From Prevotella sp. (lineage in GTDB: Bacteria > Bacteroidota > Bacteroidia > Bacteroidales > Bacteroidaceae): a stretch of 64,000 nt of DNA. The notes under the pieces are model-generated. The model searched no databases, was not told the DNA's origin, and worked only from the letters and a program-made list of their open reading frames with translations. Positions 16,521 through 23,916 of this stretch are shown in pieces. Both the position numbers and the translations under genes were made by a program. Positions within the stretch are counted from its first letter, which is position 1. The number at the start of each line of letters is the position of its first letter. Where the stretch lies: positions 45,020 to 109,019 of the forward strand of contig DLZV01000008.1 of the NCBI GenBank assembly GCA_003447235.1. The letters run 5' to 3'.

Positions 16521-17531
16521 TTACTTCTTCTTCTTTCCTTTTCCCTTGGCCTTGCCCTTGGTGGGGGCAGGAGTCTGCTCGGGGGCCTTTTCTACCTGGA
16601 CAGGAGCTGCGGGAGCAACCTCTGCAGGCTTCGGTGCGGCAGGCACGATGCCCTTGAGCTCGAGCGTGAAGATGAGGGCGGAATAAGGAGCAATGTCGCG
16701 ACCAGCACCGCGAGCGCCATAGGCCAGATCCTGCGGGATGTAGATCTCCCACTTCGATCCCACCGGCATCATCGTCAGTGCCTCCGTCCAGCCCTTGATC
16801 AGGCGGTCGGCAGCAAACTCATCAAACTCCTTGCCATGGTTGGCCGTGGCATCGAAGACCTTGCCATCGAGGGTGCGGCCCTCATAGACGACCTGCACCT
16901 TGTCGCTCGCCTTCGGAATCGGTCCGTCGCCCTTGACCAGCACCTTGTACTGCAAACCGTCGGGAAGGGTGTTGACCCCAGGCTTCAGCTTGTTCTCGGC
17001 GAGGAATTTCTCGCCAGCAGCCTTGTTGGCCTCCTCGCGCTCGATCTTGGCAGCCTCGCGCGCATCCTTAAACTTCGTCTCGGCCTGTGCCACCGTATAA
17101 GTGGTGGTATCCTTGCGGAGCGCGGCCTCGAAACCCTTGACTACCATCTCCTCGCTGAAGGGCTGGGAAGCGCCCTCGAAGTCGGCACTCATGCGCGGGA
17201 ACATCTGCTTGTCGAGCATCGTAGCCACCTGCTGGCCTGCGACGAAAGCCTGGTATGCCTTGTCGTTGCGCTTGGCATAAGCCTCCTTGAAGCCACGGAT
17301 GACATCGGCCATCTGGCTCTCATCGACACCAAACTGCTCCTTCAGATACCTGTCGAGACCATTGGTCACGGCGTAACCGGCAGCGTAGCTGATCGAGTCG
17401 GCCTCGGTCTTGAGCGTCTGCGTCTGGACTGCCTTCGCCTTGGGCGACACTTTCTTGACCTTCTGTGCGCTCACCGGAGTACAAATTGCACCTCCGACGA
17501 GGGCAAGTGACAAAAAGATTGTCTTTTTCAT
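16521..17531 (-). CDS. FKBP-type peptidyl-prolyl isomerase with Lys-rich tail
   Basis: A 336-residue exported prolyl isomerase. The signal peptide covers 1-22 (ICTPVSAQ). An FKBP N-terminal dimerisation domain lies at about 38-190 (DSISYAAGYAVTNGLDRYL...). The catalytic FKBP domain lies at about 195-295 (LPDGLQYKVLVKGDGP, VVYEGRTLDGKVFD, GWTEALTMMPVGSKWEIYIP, YGARGAG). After it comes an unusual 40-residue Pro/Ala tail ending in repeated Gly-Lys and a Lys run. The frame could start at 17606, but ATG 17531 begins the signal peptide. It is the last of three tandem FKBP genes and catalyses folding of exported proteins. Confidence 0.9.
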   Translation of the reverse strand: MKKTIFLSLALVGGAICTPVSAQKVKKVSPKAKAVQTQTLKTEADSISYAAGYAVTNGLDRYLKEQFGVDESQMADVIRGFKEAYAKRNDKAYQAFVAGQQVATMLDKQMFPRMSADFEGASQPFSEEMVVKGFEAALRKDTTTYTVAQAETKFKDAREAAKIEREEANKAAGEKFLAENKLKPGVNTLPDGLQYKVLVKGDGPIPKASDKVQVVYEGRTLDGKVFDATANHGKEFDEFAADRLIKGWTEALTMMPVGSKWEIYIPQDLAYGARGAGRDIAPYSALIFTLELKGIVPAAPKPAEVAPAAPVQVEKAPEQTPAPTKGKAKGKGKKKK

Positions 17532-17618
17532 TGTACGTTTTTTATAGACACTATCTAAAAAGAGGGTGTGCCAGGATGACGGCTTGCTCGCCGCCTCCTT
17601 GCACACCGCTCGTATGAT

Positions 17619-18506
17619 TTATTCTCTCGGAGCCTGGGGGGCCGGATTGACCTCCAGGAGCTCGATCGTGAAGATCAAGTCAGAGAACGGCTCGATCGGA
17701 CCCGTCTTCTGTGCGCCGTAGCCAGCGCTATAGGGGATATAGACCACCCACTTGGAACCGACGGTCATGTGGGTCAGCGCCTCGGTGAAACCAGGAATGA
17801 CACCATTGACCGGCATCATGGCAGGCTGCTTGCCAAAGTTGCTCTCGATGACCTTGCCATCGATGGTCTTCAGTTCATAGTTGATCTTCACTGACTGGTT
17901 GGTCTTGGGGATTGCGCCCGAGCCTTCCTTGATCACCTCATACTGCACACCCTTGCCGAGCTTCTTGACACCAGCCTTCTTGGCGTTGGCAGCCATGAAG
18001 GCGTCTGCCTTCTTCTTCTGCGGACCGTACTTCTTGGCAGCATAGCGGGCCTTGATGGCCGTCATCTGCGTCTGAGAGACCTCACGCGCCTGGTCCATCG
18101 TCATCTTCAAGTTCTTGTTGGTGGCACCAGCAACAAATCCGGCCACGATATTCTCCAGCGAGAGCGTCTGCGTAGAGTCGCCAGCGAAGACATCCAGACT
18201 TGCGCCCTTATTAATCATGGCGAGCTGCTCGCCGAGGATGACACCCGCGTTGTAGGCAGCCTTCTTCTTGTCGTCGGCACCCTTGATACCGGCGTAGATA
18301 CCCTTGATGACCTCTGCCTCATAGGTAGAGTCGATCTCCATGGACATCATGGCCTGCTTCATCATCGGAGAGCTGGCCACACCGGCAGCATACGACAGTG
18401 AGTCGATATCCGTCTTCAGCTCCGCCTTCTTCGCCTTGTTGCCACAAGCCGTGAACGAGGCCAGAGCCGCTACGGCCACAGCCACGATAGTAAGCTTTTT
18501 CATCAT
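17619..18506 (-). CDS. FKBP-type peptidyl-prolyl isomerase, lipoprotein
   Basis: A 295-residue lipoprotein: MMKKLTIVAVAVAALASFTAC with Cys21 as lipid site. The FKBP N-terminal domain (about 30-180, DIDSLSYAAGVASSPMM) is followed by the catalytic FKBP domain (about 190-290; VKINYELKTIDGKVIES, PGFTEALTHMTVGSKWVVYIP, GYGAQKTGPIEPFSDLIF). Some active-site aromatic positions differ from Mip/FkpA, for example EL instead of EG in the first strand. It lies 87 bases before the next FKBP gene and after a hairpin that follows the first one. Confidence 0.9.
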   Translation of the reverse strand: MMKKLTIVAVAVAALASFTACGNKAKKAELKTDIDSLSYAAGVASSPMMKQAMMSMEIDSTYEAEVIKGIYAGIKGADDKKKAAYNAGVILGEQLAMINKGASLDVFAGDSTQTLSLENIVAGFVAGATNKNLKMTMDQAREVSQTQMTAIKARYAAKKYGPQKKKADAFMAANAKKAGVKKLGKGVQYEVIKEGSGAIPKTNQSVKINYELKTIDGKVIESNFGKQPAMMPVNGVIPGFTEALTHMTVGSKWVVYIPYSAGYGAQKTGPIEPFSDLIFTIELLEVNPAPQAPRE

Positions 18507-18551
18507 GTTGTTTATTTTTGTTTTTTGGTTTTTGTGTCTATCAATTGTCCC

Positions 18552-18566
18552 TATATATATAAGGAG
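18552..18566 (+). repeat. AT-rich AAGGAG element, copy 1
   Basis: The 15-mer tatatatataaggag. The same 15-mer occurs at 34827-34841 and 44117-44131. In this copy it points away from the FKBP genes, so it is not their ribosome-binding site. Confidence 0.6.
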
Positions 18567-18574
18567 AAGTCATC

Positions 18575-18603
18575 GGCCACCGCTACCCACTGGCTGGGTG
18601 GCC
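18575..18603 (-). other. Intercistronic hairpin between FKBP genes
   Basis: The 7-base arms ggccacc (18575-18581) and ggtggcc (18597-18603) are perfect, with a 15-base loop, 19 bases after the stop of the upstream FKBP gene. No T-run follows; an AAGGAG-type AT-rich element lies next to it at 18552-18566. Confidence 0.45.
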
Positions 18604-18621
18604 TGAGCAACTCGTTTTTGC

Positions 18622-19227
18622 TTACTTCACCTCCAGCAGCTCGACGTCGAAGACGAGGGCTGAGAACGGGGGAATCGACGCACCCGCTCCACGCTCACCG
18701 TAGGCGAGGTTGTAGGGAATGAAGAAGCGATACTTAGAGCCCTCCGACATGAGCTGTACGCCCTCGGTCCATCCGGCAATCACCTGATTGAGACCGAACA
18801 CTGCCGGCTCTTTGCGGTCGTAGCTGCTGTCAAACTTCGTACCGTCGATGAGTCGCCCCTCATAGTGGCAGCGCACCTGGTCAGTAGCCTTCGGCTTCTT
18901 GCCGTTGCCCTCTACGAGCACCTCGTACTGCAATCCGCTGGGAAGCGTGACGATATTCTCCTTCTTTGCGTTCTCTGCGAGGAAGTCCTCACCAGCCTTG
19001 CGTGAAGCCTTGCCAGCCTCAGCCATAGCGGCACGCTGTCTCTCCTCCTGCTCGGCAAAGAATTGCTGTACGAGCGACTGAGCCTCCTGGTTGTTCACTT
19101 TGAGTTCGACGCCCGCAATGACGTCCTTGATGGCCTGTGCGAAGTCATCAGCATTCAGGTCCTTTGCACCCATCTGGGCAAGCTGCTGACCGATGCCGAT
19201 GCCCAAGGCATAGCTTAATTTGTCCAT
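18622..19227 (-). CDS. FKBP-type peptidyl-prolyl isomerase, probably cytoplasmic
   Basis: A 201-residue FkpA/FklB-like isomerase without a signal peptide (starts MDKLSYALGIGIGQQLAQMG). The N-terminal helical dimer domain covers about 1-90 and the catalytic domain about 95-200 (LPSGLQYEVLVEGNGKKPKATD, CHYEGRLIDGTKFDSS, AGWTEGVQLMSEGSKYRFFIP, YGERGAGASIPPFSALVFDVELLEV), with the complete FKBP active-site pattern. It is the first of three tandem FKBP genes, transcribed from a promoter facing the sirtuin gene. Confidence 0.92.
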   Translation of the reverse strand: MDKLSYALGIGIGQQLAQMGAKDLNADDFAQAIKDVIAGVELKVNNQEAQSLVQQFFAEQEERQRAAMAEAGKASRKAGEDFLAENAKKENIVTLPSGLQYEVLVEGNGKKPKATDQVRCHYEGRLIDGTKFDSSYDRKEPAVFGLNQVIAGWTEGVQLMSEGSKYRFFIPYNLAYGERGAGASIPPFSALVFDVELLEVK

Positions 19228-19258
19228 TCTTTTTCTTTATTCTCGTTGTATTGAGTTG

Positions 19259-19266
19259 CAAAGGTA
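19259..19266 (-). promoter_or_regulatory. Promoter -7 box of the FKBP gene run
   Basis: TACCTTTG on the minus strand, 32 bases before the start codon at 19227. No clear -33 box. Back to back with the sirtuin promoter. Confidence 0.5.
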
Positions 19267-19310
19267 ATATTTTTTCACCATAGTATGACGGCGTTTCAAG
19301 AAAAAATAGC

Positions 19311-19318
19311 TAAATTTG
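19311..19318 (+). promoter_or_regulatory. Promoter -7 box of the sirtuin gene
   Basis: TAAATTTG, 22 bases before ATG 19340. It excludes the longer TTG-started reading frame at 19316. No good -33 box. Confidence 0.5.
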
Positions 19319-19339
19319 CAGATGTTAAATGTTTTTGCT

Positions 19340-20059
19340 ATGAAGAAAATCGTTTTTCTCACCGGCGCAGGAATGTCGGTGGAGAGTGGATTCAAGACGT
19401 TCCGTGGCAACGACGGCCTTTGGGAGAACGTGCCCGTGGAGAAAGTTGCCACCCATGAGGCGTGGTATGCTGACCCCGACTTCGTCACCGCGTTCTACAA
19501 CGGGCTTCGCAAGAAACTCTATGGCGCCCAACCCAACGAGGGCCATCGCCTCATCGCAGCCCTGGAGCAGGACTACGACGTGACGGTAGTGACACAGAAT
19601 GTGGACAACCTGCACGAGAAAGCTGGTTCCCACAAGGTCATCCACCTACACGGCGAGCTGACCAAGGTGTGCTCCACCATCGACCCCTACGATCCGAAGT
19701 ACATCCGCGAACTGTCGGAGCAGGACTGCGAGGTGGCGAAAGGTGCCAAGGCGGACGACGGAAGTCTCCTGCGCCCGTTCATCGTGTTCTTCGGCGAGGC
19801 CGTCCCGATGATAGAGCCTGCCGCCGAGGCCGTGAAGGAGGCCGACATCTTCGTGGTGGTCGGCACGTCGCTCAACGTCTATCCCGCCGCAGGACTCATT
19901 GCCTACACGCGGAAGAACGTGCCTGTCTATCTCATCGACCCTGCCGACGTGATGGGGAGCGGCTACCGCGACGTCACCCATATCAAGGCCGGTGCGTCGG
20001 AAGGTATGCGGCAGCTCGTAGCCATGCTCAAGGATTCACCACTTGGCGACAAGAAGTAG
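19340..20059 (+). CDS. Sirtuin-type NAD-dependent protein deacylase
   Basis: A 239-residue Sir2 family protein. NAD-binding and catalytic motifs are present: GAGMSVESGFKTFRG (7-21), TQNVDNLHEKAG, HLHGEL with the catalytic His, and GTSLNVYPAAGL. It removes acyl groups from lysines using NAD. Two deviations stand out. The zinc-ribbon CxxC pairs are missing: only isolated Cys remain (KVCSTIDPYD, EQDCEVA). The Tyr-x-x-Arg pair that gives desuccinylase activity in CobB reads FYNGLR here, so Arg is shifted by one position. The acyl specificity is therefore uncertain. Confidence 0.88.
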   Translation: MKKIVFLTGAGMSVESGFKTFRGNDGLWENVPVEKVATHEAWYADPDFVTAFYNGLRKKLYGAQPNEGHRLIAALEQDYDVTVVTQNVDNLHEKAGSHKVIHLHGELTKVCSTIDPYDPKYIRELSEQDCEVAKGAKADDGSLLRPFIVFFGEAVPMIEPAAEAVKEADIFVVVGTSLNVYPAAGLIAYTRKNVPVYLIDPADVMGSGYRDVTHIKAGASEGMRQLVAMLKDSPLGDKK

Positions 20060-20135
20060 TAGAAGCCTGGCAAGCATATCGACTAAGCGATAGTGATCCT
20101 TATCGTCATAACCCAACGCATCAAAACAGCCTACA

Positions 20136-20777
20136 ATGAAAAAACGTCATTCACTCCTGCGGGTCCTCATCCTCCTCGCCATCCTCACTTGTGGCCACGC
20201 ACTGACGTCATCCGCCCAGAAGGATGTCTATAAGTTTGTGGCCAAGGACGGCAAGGGCAAGGAAGTCAAACTGAAGAAGTACAAAGGCAGCGTGCTGCTC
20301 ATCGTCAATACCGCCACCCGCTGTGGCTTCACGCCCCAGTATGCCGACCTGCAACGCCTCTATGAGCAGTATCATGCCCAGGGATTCGAGATTCTCGACT
20401 TCCCCTGCAACCAGTTTGGCTACCAGGCCCCAGGCGACTACAAAGCCATCCATGCAATCTGCACGGCCAACTATGGCATCACTTTCCCTCAGTTTCAGAA
20501 GGTGATGGTCAACGGCAAGACCGCCCTGCCGCTCTACACTTATCTCAAGGAGAAAGAACCCTTCAAGGGTTTCGACACGACGACGAAGGTGGGTAAATAT
20601 CTCGACGAAACCTTTCGGGAGAAAGACCCGCACTACGATCAGAGCGCAGACGTGAAATGGAACTTCACCAAGTTTCTCATCGACCGCGAGGGCCACGTCA
20701 TCGACCGCTTCGAACCGTCCGTACCCATGGACAGCGTGGAGGCGGGTGTCAAGGCGGCACTGAGCATGAAACCATAA
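20136..20777 (+). CDS. Exported glutathione peroxidase family thiol peroxidase
   Basis: A 213-residue protein with an N-terminal signal peptide (1-27, ending TSSAQ). The active site is in IVNTATRCGFTPQYADL; Cys63 is encoded by TGT, so it is a cysteine form and not a selenoprotein. The conserved FPCNQFGYQAPG and WNFTKFLID motifs are present. It reduces hydrogen or lipid peroxides, most likely with thioredoxin as donor rather than glutathione. Export is unusual compared with cytoplasmic homologues and points to envelope protection. It follows the sirtuin by 76 bases. Confidence 0.9.
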   Translation: MKKRHSLLRVLILLAILTCGHALTSSAQKDVYKFVAKDGKGKEVKLKKYKGSVLLIVNTATRCGFTPQYADLQRLYEQYHAQGFEILDFPCNQFGYQAPGDYKAIHAICTANYGITFPQFQKVMVNGKTALPLYTYLKEKEPFKGFDTTTKVGKYLDETFREKDPHYDQSADVKWNFTKFLIDREGHVIDRFEPSVPMDSVEAGVKAALSMKP

Positions 20778-20840
20778 CCCCAAAAAGTCTTTAGAACGTA
20801 AACAGACAACCATCTATCTTATAACTATTCAAATCAAGAC

Positions 20841-21827
20841 ATGAAGTACATTGTCATCCCCCCTGAGGTGGGTCCCGTGCCCCCCATCACTTTCGATTTT
20901 GCCATAGAGGAGTTTGCCGCCCGTCATTTCACGGACGACGACTACTGCTTCATCTGGCAGACTCGCCCAACGGTCATCATCGGACGCAACCAACTGCTGG
21001 TCAATGAGGTCAACGTAGATTATTGCAACGCCAACGACGTTTTTATTGCCCGCCGGAAGAGTGGTGGCGGTGCGATGTATTCCGACAAGGGCAATGTGAT
21101 GTTCTCCTTTATCTCCTCCGAGCCTGACGTTCAGAAGATGTTTCGCTGGGCCATGGGTGAGATGGCGGACGTACTCCGCGATTTAGGCATCGACGCCACG
21201 CTCTCTGGACGCAACGACATTATCGTCGATGGACGCAAGGTGGCGGGAGCCGCCTTCTACCGTGTGGCGGGACGAGGCATCATGCACAACACGCTTCTCT
21301 TCAAGAGCGACGTAACAGCACTACAAAGCGCCCTCACCCCCCCGAAGGAGAAACTCAAGAGCAAGGGCGTAGCAAGCGTGTCACAGCGTGTCGCCAACGT
21401 GGCCAACTACCTCCCGGGCATGACCGTGGAGGAGTTTAAGGAGCATGCGCGCCGTGTGCTCTGCGGTGACAACTACCGTGAGATCACTATGGAGGACATG
21501 GAGGAGATCCGCAAGACGCAGGAACTGATGGGCCGCAAGGAATGGATCTACGGACGCATGCCGCAACATACGGAGGTGCGCAAGCTGCGCTTGCCTGACG
21601 TGGGAAGCGTCGAAGTTTATTTAGAGATCAAGGATGGCAAGATTCTGGACCTCAACCTGGTGGGCGACTTCTTCATCATGGGCGATGTCGATGGTGAGAT
21701 TATCGCTCCGCTGCGCCACCAACCTTTCACTCGTGAGGGAGTGGCTGCGGCCCTTCAGGGTCATGACCTGTCGCAGGTGGTGCGCGGTCTGACGACAGAG
21801 GGGTGGTTGCAGGTGCTTTTCGGGTAA
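20841..21827 (+). CDS. lplA: Lipoate-protein ligase A
   Basis: A 328-residue ligase that attaches lipoate to lipoyl domains of 2-oxoacid dehydrogenases or GcvH. Motifs: RRKSGGGAMYSDKGNVMFSF (lipoyl-AMP binding), SGRNDIIVDGRKVAGAAFYR with the catalytic Lys, and a C-terminal accessory domain (about 245-328, LRLPDVGSVEVYLEIKDGKI). It is 63 bases after the peroxidase gene and may be co-transcribed. A bidirectional terminator follows. Confidence 0.93.
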   Translation: MKYIVIPPEVGPVPPITFDFAIEEFAARHFTDDDYCFIWQTRPTVIIGRNQLLVNEVNVDYCNANDVFIARRKSGGGAMYSDKGNVMFSFISSEPDVQKMFRWAMGEMADVLRDLGIDATLSGRNDIIVDGRKVAGAAFYRVAGRGIMHNTLLFKSDVTALQSALTPPKEKLKSKGVASVSQRVANVANYLPGMTVEEFKEHARRVLCGDNYREITMEDMEEIRKTQELMGRKEWIYGRMPQHTEVRKLRLPDVGSVEVYLEIKDGKILDLNLVGDFFIMGDVDGEIIAPLRHQPFTREGVAAALQGHDLSQVVRGLTTEGWLQVLFG

Positions 21828-21898
21828 TGTACGGTCTGTCCATACGAGGACAGAAGCAGCTCTTCCATGCTGCTATAGACTAAGACCTGCATACAGTC

Positions 21899-21943
21899 AA
21901 AAGCGGGTGGTGAAACCCTTTCTGGTTCCACCACCCGCTTTTT
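21899..21943. terminator. Bidirectional terminator between lplA and a convergent gene
   Basis: A 15-bp stem (21903-21917 with 21924-21938, one mismatch) and a 6-base loop, flanked by AAAA on the left and TTTTT on the right. It can serve both strands. Confidence 0.85.
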
Positions 21944-21961
21944 CAATACCATACAAGGTCT

Positions 21962-22741
21962 TTACAAGAAGCGGCCCGTGACGGCAAGTTTGAAGACGGG
22001 ATAGACCGTCCACTTGTCGATGAGTTTGGACAGGTCGTCGGTGGCCTTGTCGCGCAGGTCATCGATGTTGAGTTCCTGATCGTCCTGATAGACCTTCATG
22101 TGGCCCATAAACTGGCAACCCAGTTCCACACGGAAACCAACACGACCTTTGGGCACCATGCGTCCGTAGCCCAGTCCGAGGTAGGGACGGAAACCGTTGA
22201 CGCGCACGTCGCCCAGCAGGTCGCCATTCTCATTGAAGCGGACATCATACTTGTCGATCTCAGCATAGACCTGGTTCTTCACGTCGGCAGGATACTGCGG
22301 GTCTGCCATAAAGTTTTTCACATCCTCGGAGTGTCCTTTGAGCTTGGCAATCTTCTTGCCGCCAAAGGAGAAGCCCGCAGCTACGAAGAGGGCGTTCTGC
22401 GTACCAAAGGGATAGCAGCTCACCTTGAAGTTGGCCGTGGTGCGCGCAAACTTACCCTCGATGTTCACAGACTCCATTGGGATGGTCGTGACATCCGTGA
22501 TGCGGATGGGCTTCACGTTGACGTCGCCATCAACTTTGAAACCGGGCATGAAGCTCATTCCCGCACTCACCTCCAGGTAGTCGGTGACGGGAGTTGCCAC
22601 ATCAAAGCCAATACCCTCCGTACCCACATTCAGGTTGCCACCGACATGGCGGAAGATTTCAAAGTTTTCCACTTGGGCTTGCATGCCCGTCGATACCAAC
22701 ACACTGGCCATTGCCGCCAGAAAGAGTTTTTTGAGTGTCAT
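21962..22741 (-). CDS. Outer-membrane beta-barrel-like protein, unknown function
   Basis: A 259-residue exported protein (signal peptide 1-22, ending GMQAQ). The mature part has alternating beta strands, including FRPYLGLGYGRMVPKGRVGFRVELGCQFMG, and ends with KLAVTGRFL, as in outer-membrane barrels with a terminal Phe-rich strand. A helical charged insert (about 140-165) breaks the strands. I do not recognise a functional family. It lies 64 bases downstream of the M28 peptidase-like gene on the same strand. Confidence 0.7.
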   Translation of the reverse strand: MTLKKLFLAAMASVLVSTGMQAQVENFEIFRHVGGNLNVGTEGIGFDVATPVTDYLEVSAGMSFMPGFKVDGDVNVKPIRITDVTTIPMESVNIEGKFARTTANFKVSCYPFGTQNALFVAAGFSFGGKKIAKLKGHSEDVKNFMADPQYPADVKNQVYAEIDKYDVRFNENGDLLGDVRVNGFRPYLGLGYGRMVPKGRVGFRVELGCQFMGHMKVYQDDQELNIDDLRDKATDDLSKLIDKWTVYPVFKLAVTGRFL

Positions 22742-22805
22742 AATCGTCAGTTGTTAGTTACAATATTGTTAGCTATTCACTTCTGCGTATTACGTTTCCT
22801 GCCGA

Positions 22806-23855
22806 CTACAGCGTCCAAAGCATCTGGATCATCGTCTGGCCTACTGCCTGCAGTACGCCCTTGTCGATATGATCCATCGTGTCATGGATGGTGTGCCACG
22901 TCGGTCCAAAACTGCTCTGCTGGCAGTCGGGATAATAGGGAATGACATCGGCAGTGGGGATGCCGGCCTTCTCGTTGAGCGGAATATGGTCGTCCGTCAC
23001 CATACCTCCCACGTCGTTGGGGAAGTAGCTGCCAAATCCAGCTTCCCTGGCTGCATTCCACACCCTGTTGACCACGTCGGGCGCATACTGCACCGACATG
23101 CCCTCACGGTAGAACTGAGCTCCCTCGCCACCGACCATGTCGAGCAGCACGGCGAACTCAGGAGAGAAGCCTGCCGGAAGGTTGGTGGAGAAATGAAGGG
23201 CTCCCAAGGCCCATGTGTCACCGACCTCATCCATACTAGTTTCCCACTGTGGCAGTCCCCAGTCCTCGGCATCGAAGCAGACAAAATCAATGCCGACGTC
23301 TGCGGGCAGACGCTTAGCACCATCCTGTTCCTTTTCCATAAGCGACAACTGACGGGCCACCTCGATCATCACCGCCACGCCACTGGCACCATCATTGGCT
23401 GCCATAACGGGCTTGCGATGGTTGGTGGAGTCGGGGTCGTTGTCAGCCCAGGGACGGGCGTCCCAGTGGGCACACAACATCACACGCCGCTTGGCCTCGG
23501 GACGGAAGCGGGCAATGATATTGGTGGAATGCAGCATTGTGCCGTCATAGCCTTTGAGGTCAGCCTTCTGCTCCTCGACGGTGCATCCGTAGGCCTTAAA
23601 CTTACTGACGATCCACGCACCGCAGCGGTCGTGCGCCTCCGAGTTCATCACTCTTGGTCCAAAATCGCATTGCTTCGCCGTAAAGGCAAAGGCAGAGTCG
23701 GGATTGAAGGCTGGGCCGACTGGCTTTGCCACCGTTTCCGTCATTTCCGTATCCTCATCGCTTGTCTGACTATCCTTCGTCTTCAGGACCGCCAAACCAG
23801 CGACGACGGCGGCAACAAGAATGCCACCAGAGATTATCTTCATTTTCTTGGTCAT
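22806..23855 (-). CDS. M28-family glutaminyl-peptide cyclotransferase-like protein
   Basis: A 349-residue zinc-dependent enzyme anchored or exported by an N-terminal hydrophobic helix (about 6-24). The M28/glutaminyl cyclase core is complete: AHWDARPWADND, AANDGASGVAV, DFVCFDAEDWG, VTDDHIPLNEKAGIP, TIHDTMDHID; the Asp, Glu and His residues are the metal and catalytic ligands. Bacterial members convert N-terminal Gln of exported proteins to pyroglutamate, which matters where a signal peptidase leaves Gln at position +1, common here (several signal peptides end in Ala-Gln). ATG 23855 is preceded by a strong AAGGAG site; ATG 23843 is an alternative. Confidence 0.85.
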   Translation of the reverse strand: MTKKMKIISGGILVAAVVAGLAVLKTKDSQTSDEDTEMTETVAKPVGPAFNPDSAFAFTAKQCDFGPRVMNSEAHDRCGAWIVSKFKAYGCTVEEQKADLKGYDGTMLHSTNIIARFRPEAKRRVMLCAHWDARPWADNDPDSTNHRKPVMAANDGASGVAVMIEVARQLSLMEKEQDGAKRLPADVGIDFVCFDAEDWGLPQWETSMDEVGDTWALGALHFSTNLPAGFSPEFAVLLDMVGGEGAQFYREGMSVQYAPDVVNRVWNAAREAGFGSYFPNDVGGMVTDDHIPLNEKAGIPTADVIPYYPDCQQSSFGPTWHTIHDTMDHIDKGVLQAVGQTMIQMLWTL

Positions 23856-23891
23856 TTCTCCTTATATTATATTATTCATTTCTCCTTATAT
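23853..23891 (-). promoter_or_regulatory. Duplicated translation start region with a 5-codon upstream frame
   Basis: The 15-mer catttctccttatat is present twice, at 23853-23867 and 23877-23891 (24 bases apart). Each copy carries AAGGAG plus ATG on the minus strand. The upstream ATG (23879) opens a frame MNNII that stops at 23862, inside the second AAGGAG, before the real start at 23855. Confidence 0.6.
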
Positions 23892-23916
23892 CATAGATAA
23901 TAAAGACAGCTTTTGC

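Noticed and set aside
20136..20777. Possible selenoprotein glutathione peroxidase
   Set aside because: The active-site codon is TGT (Cys), not TGA.
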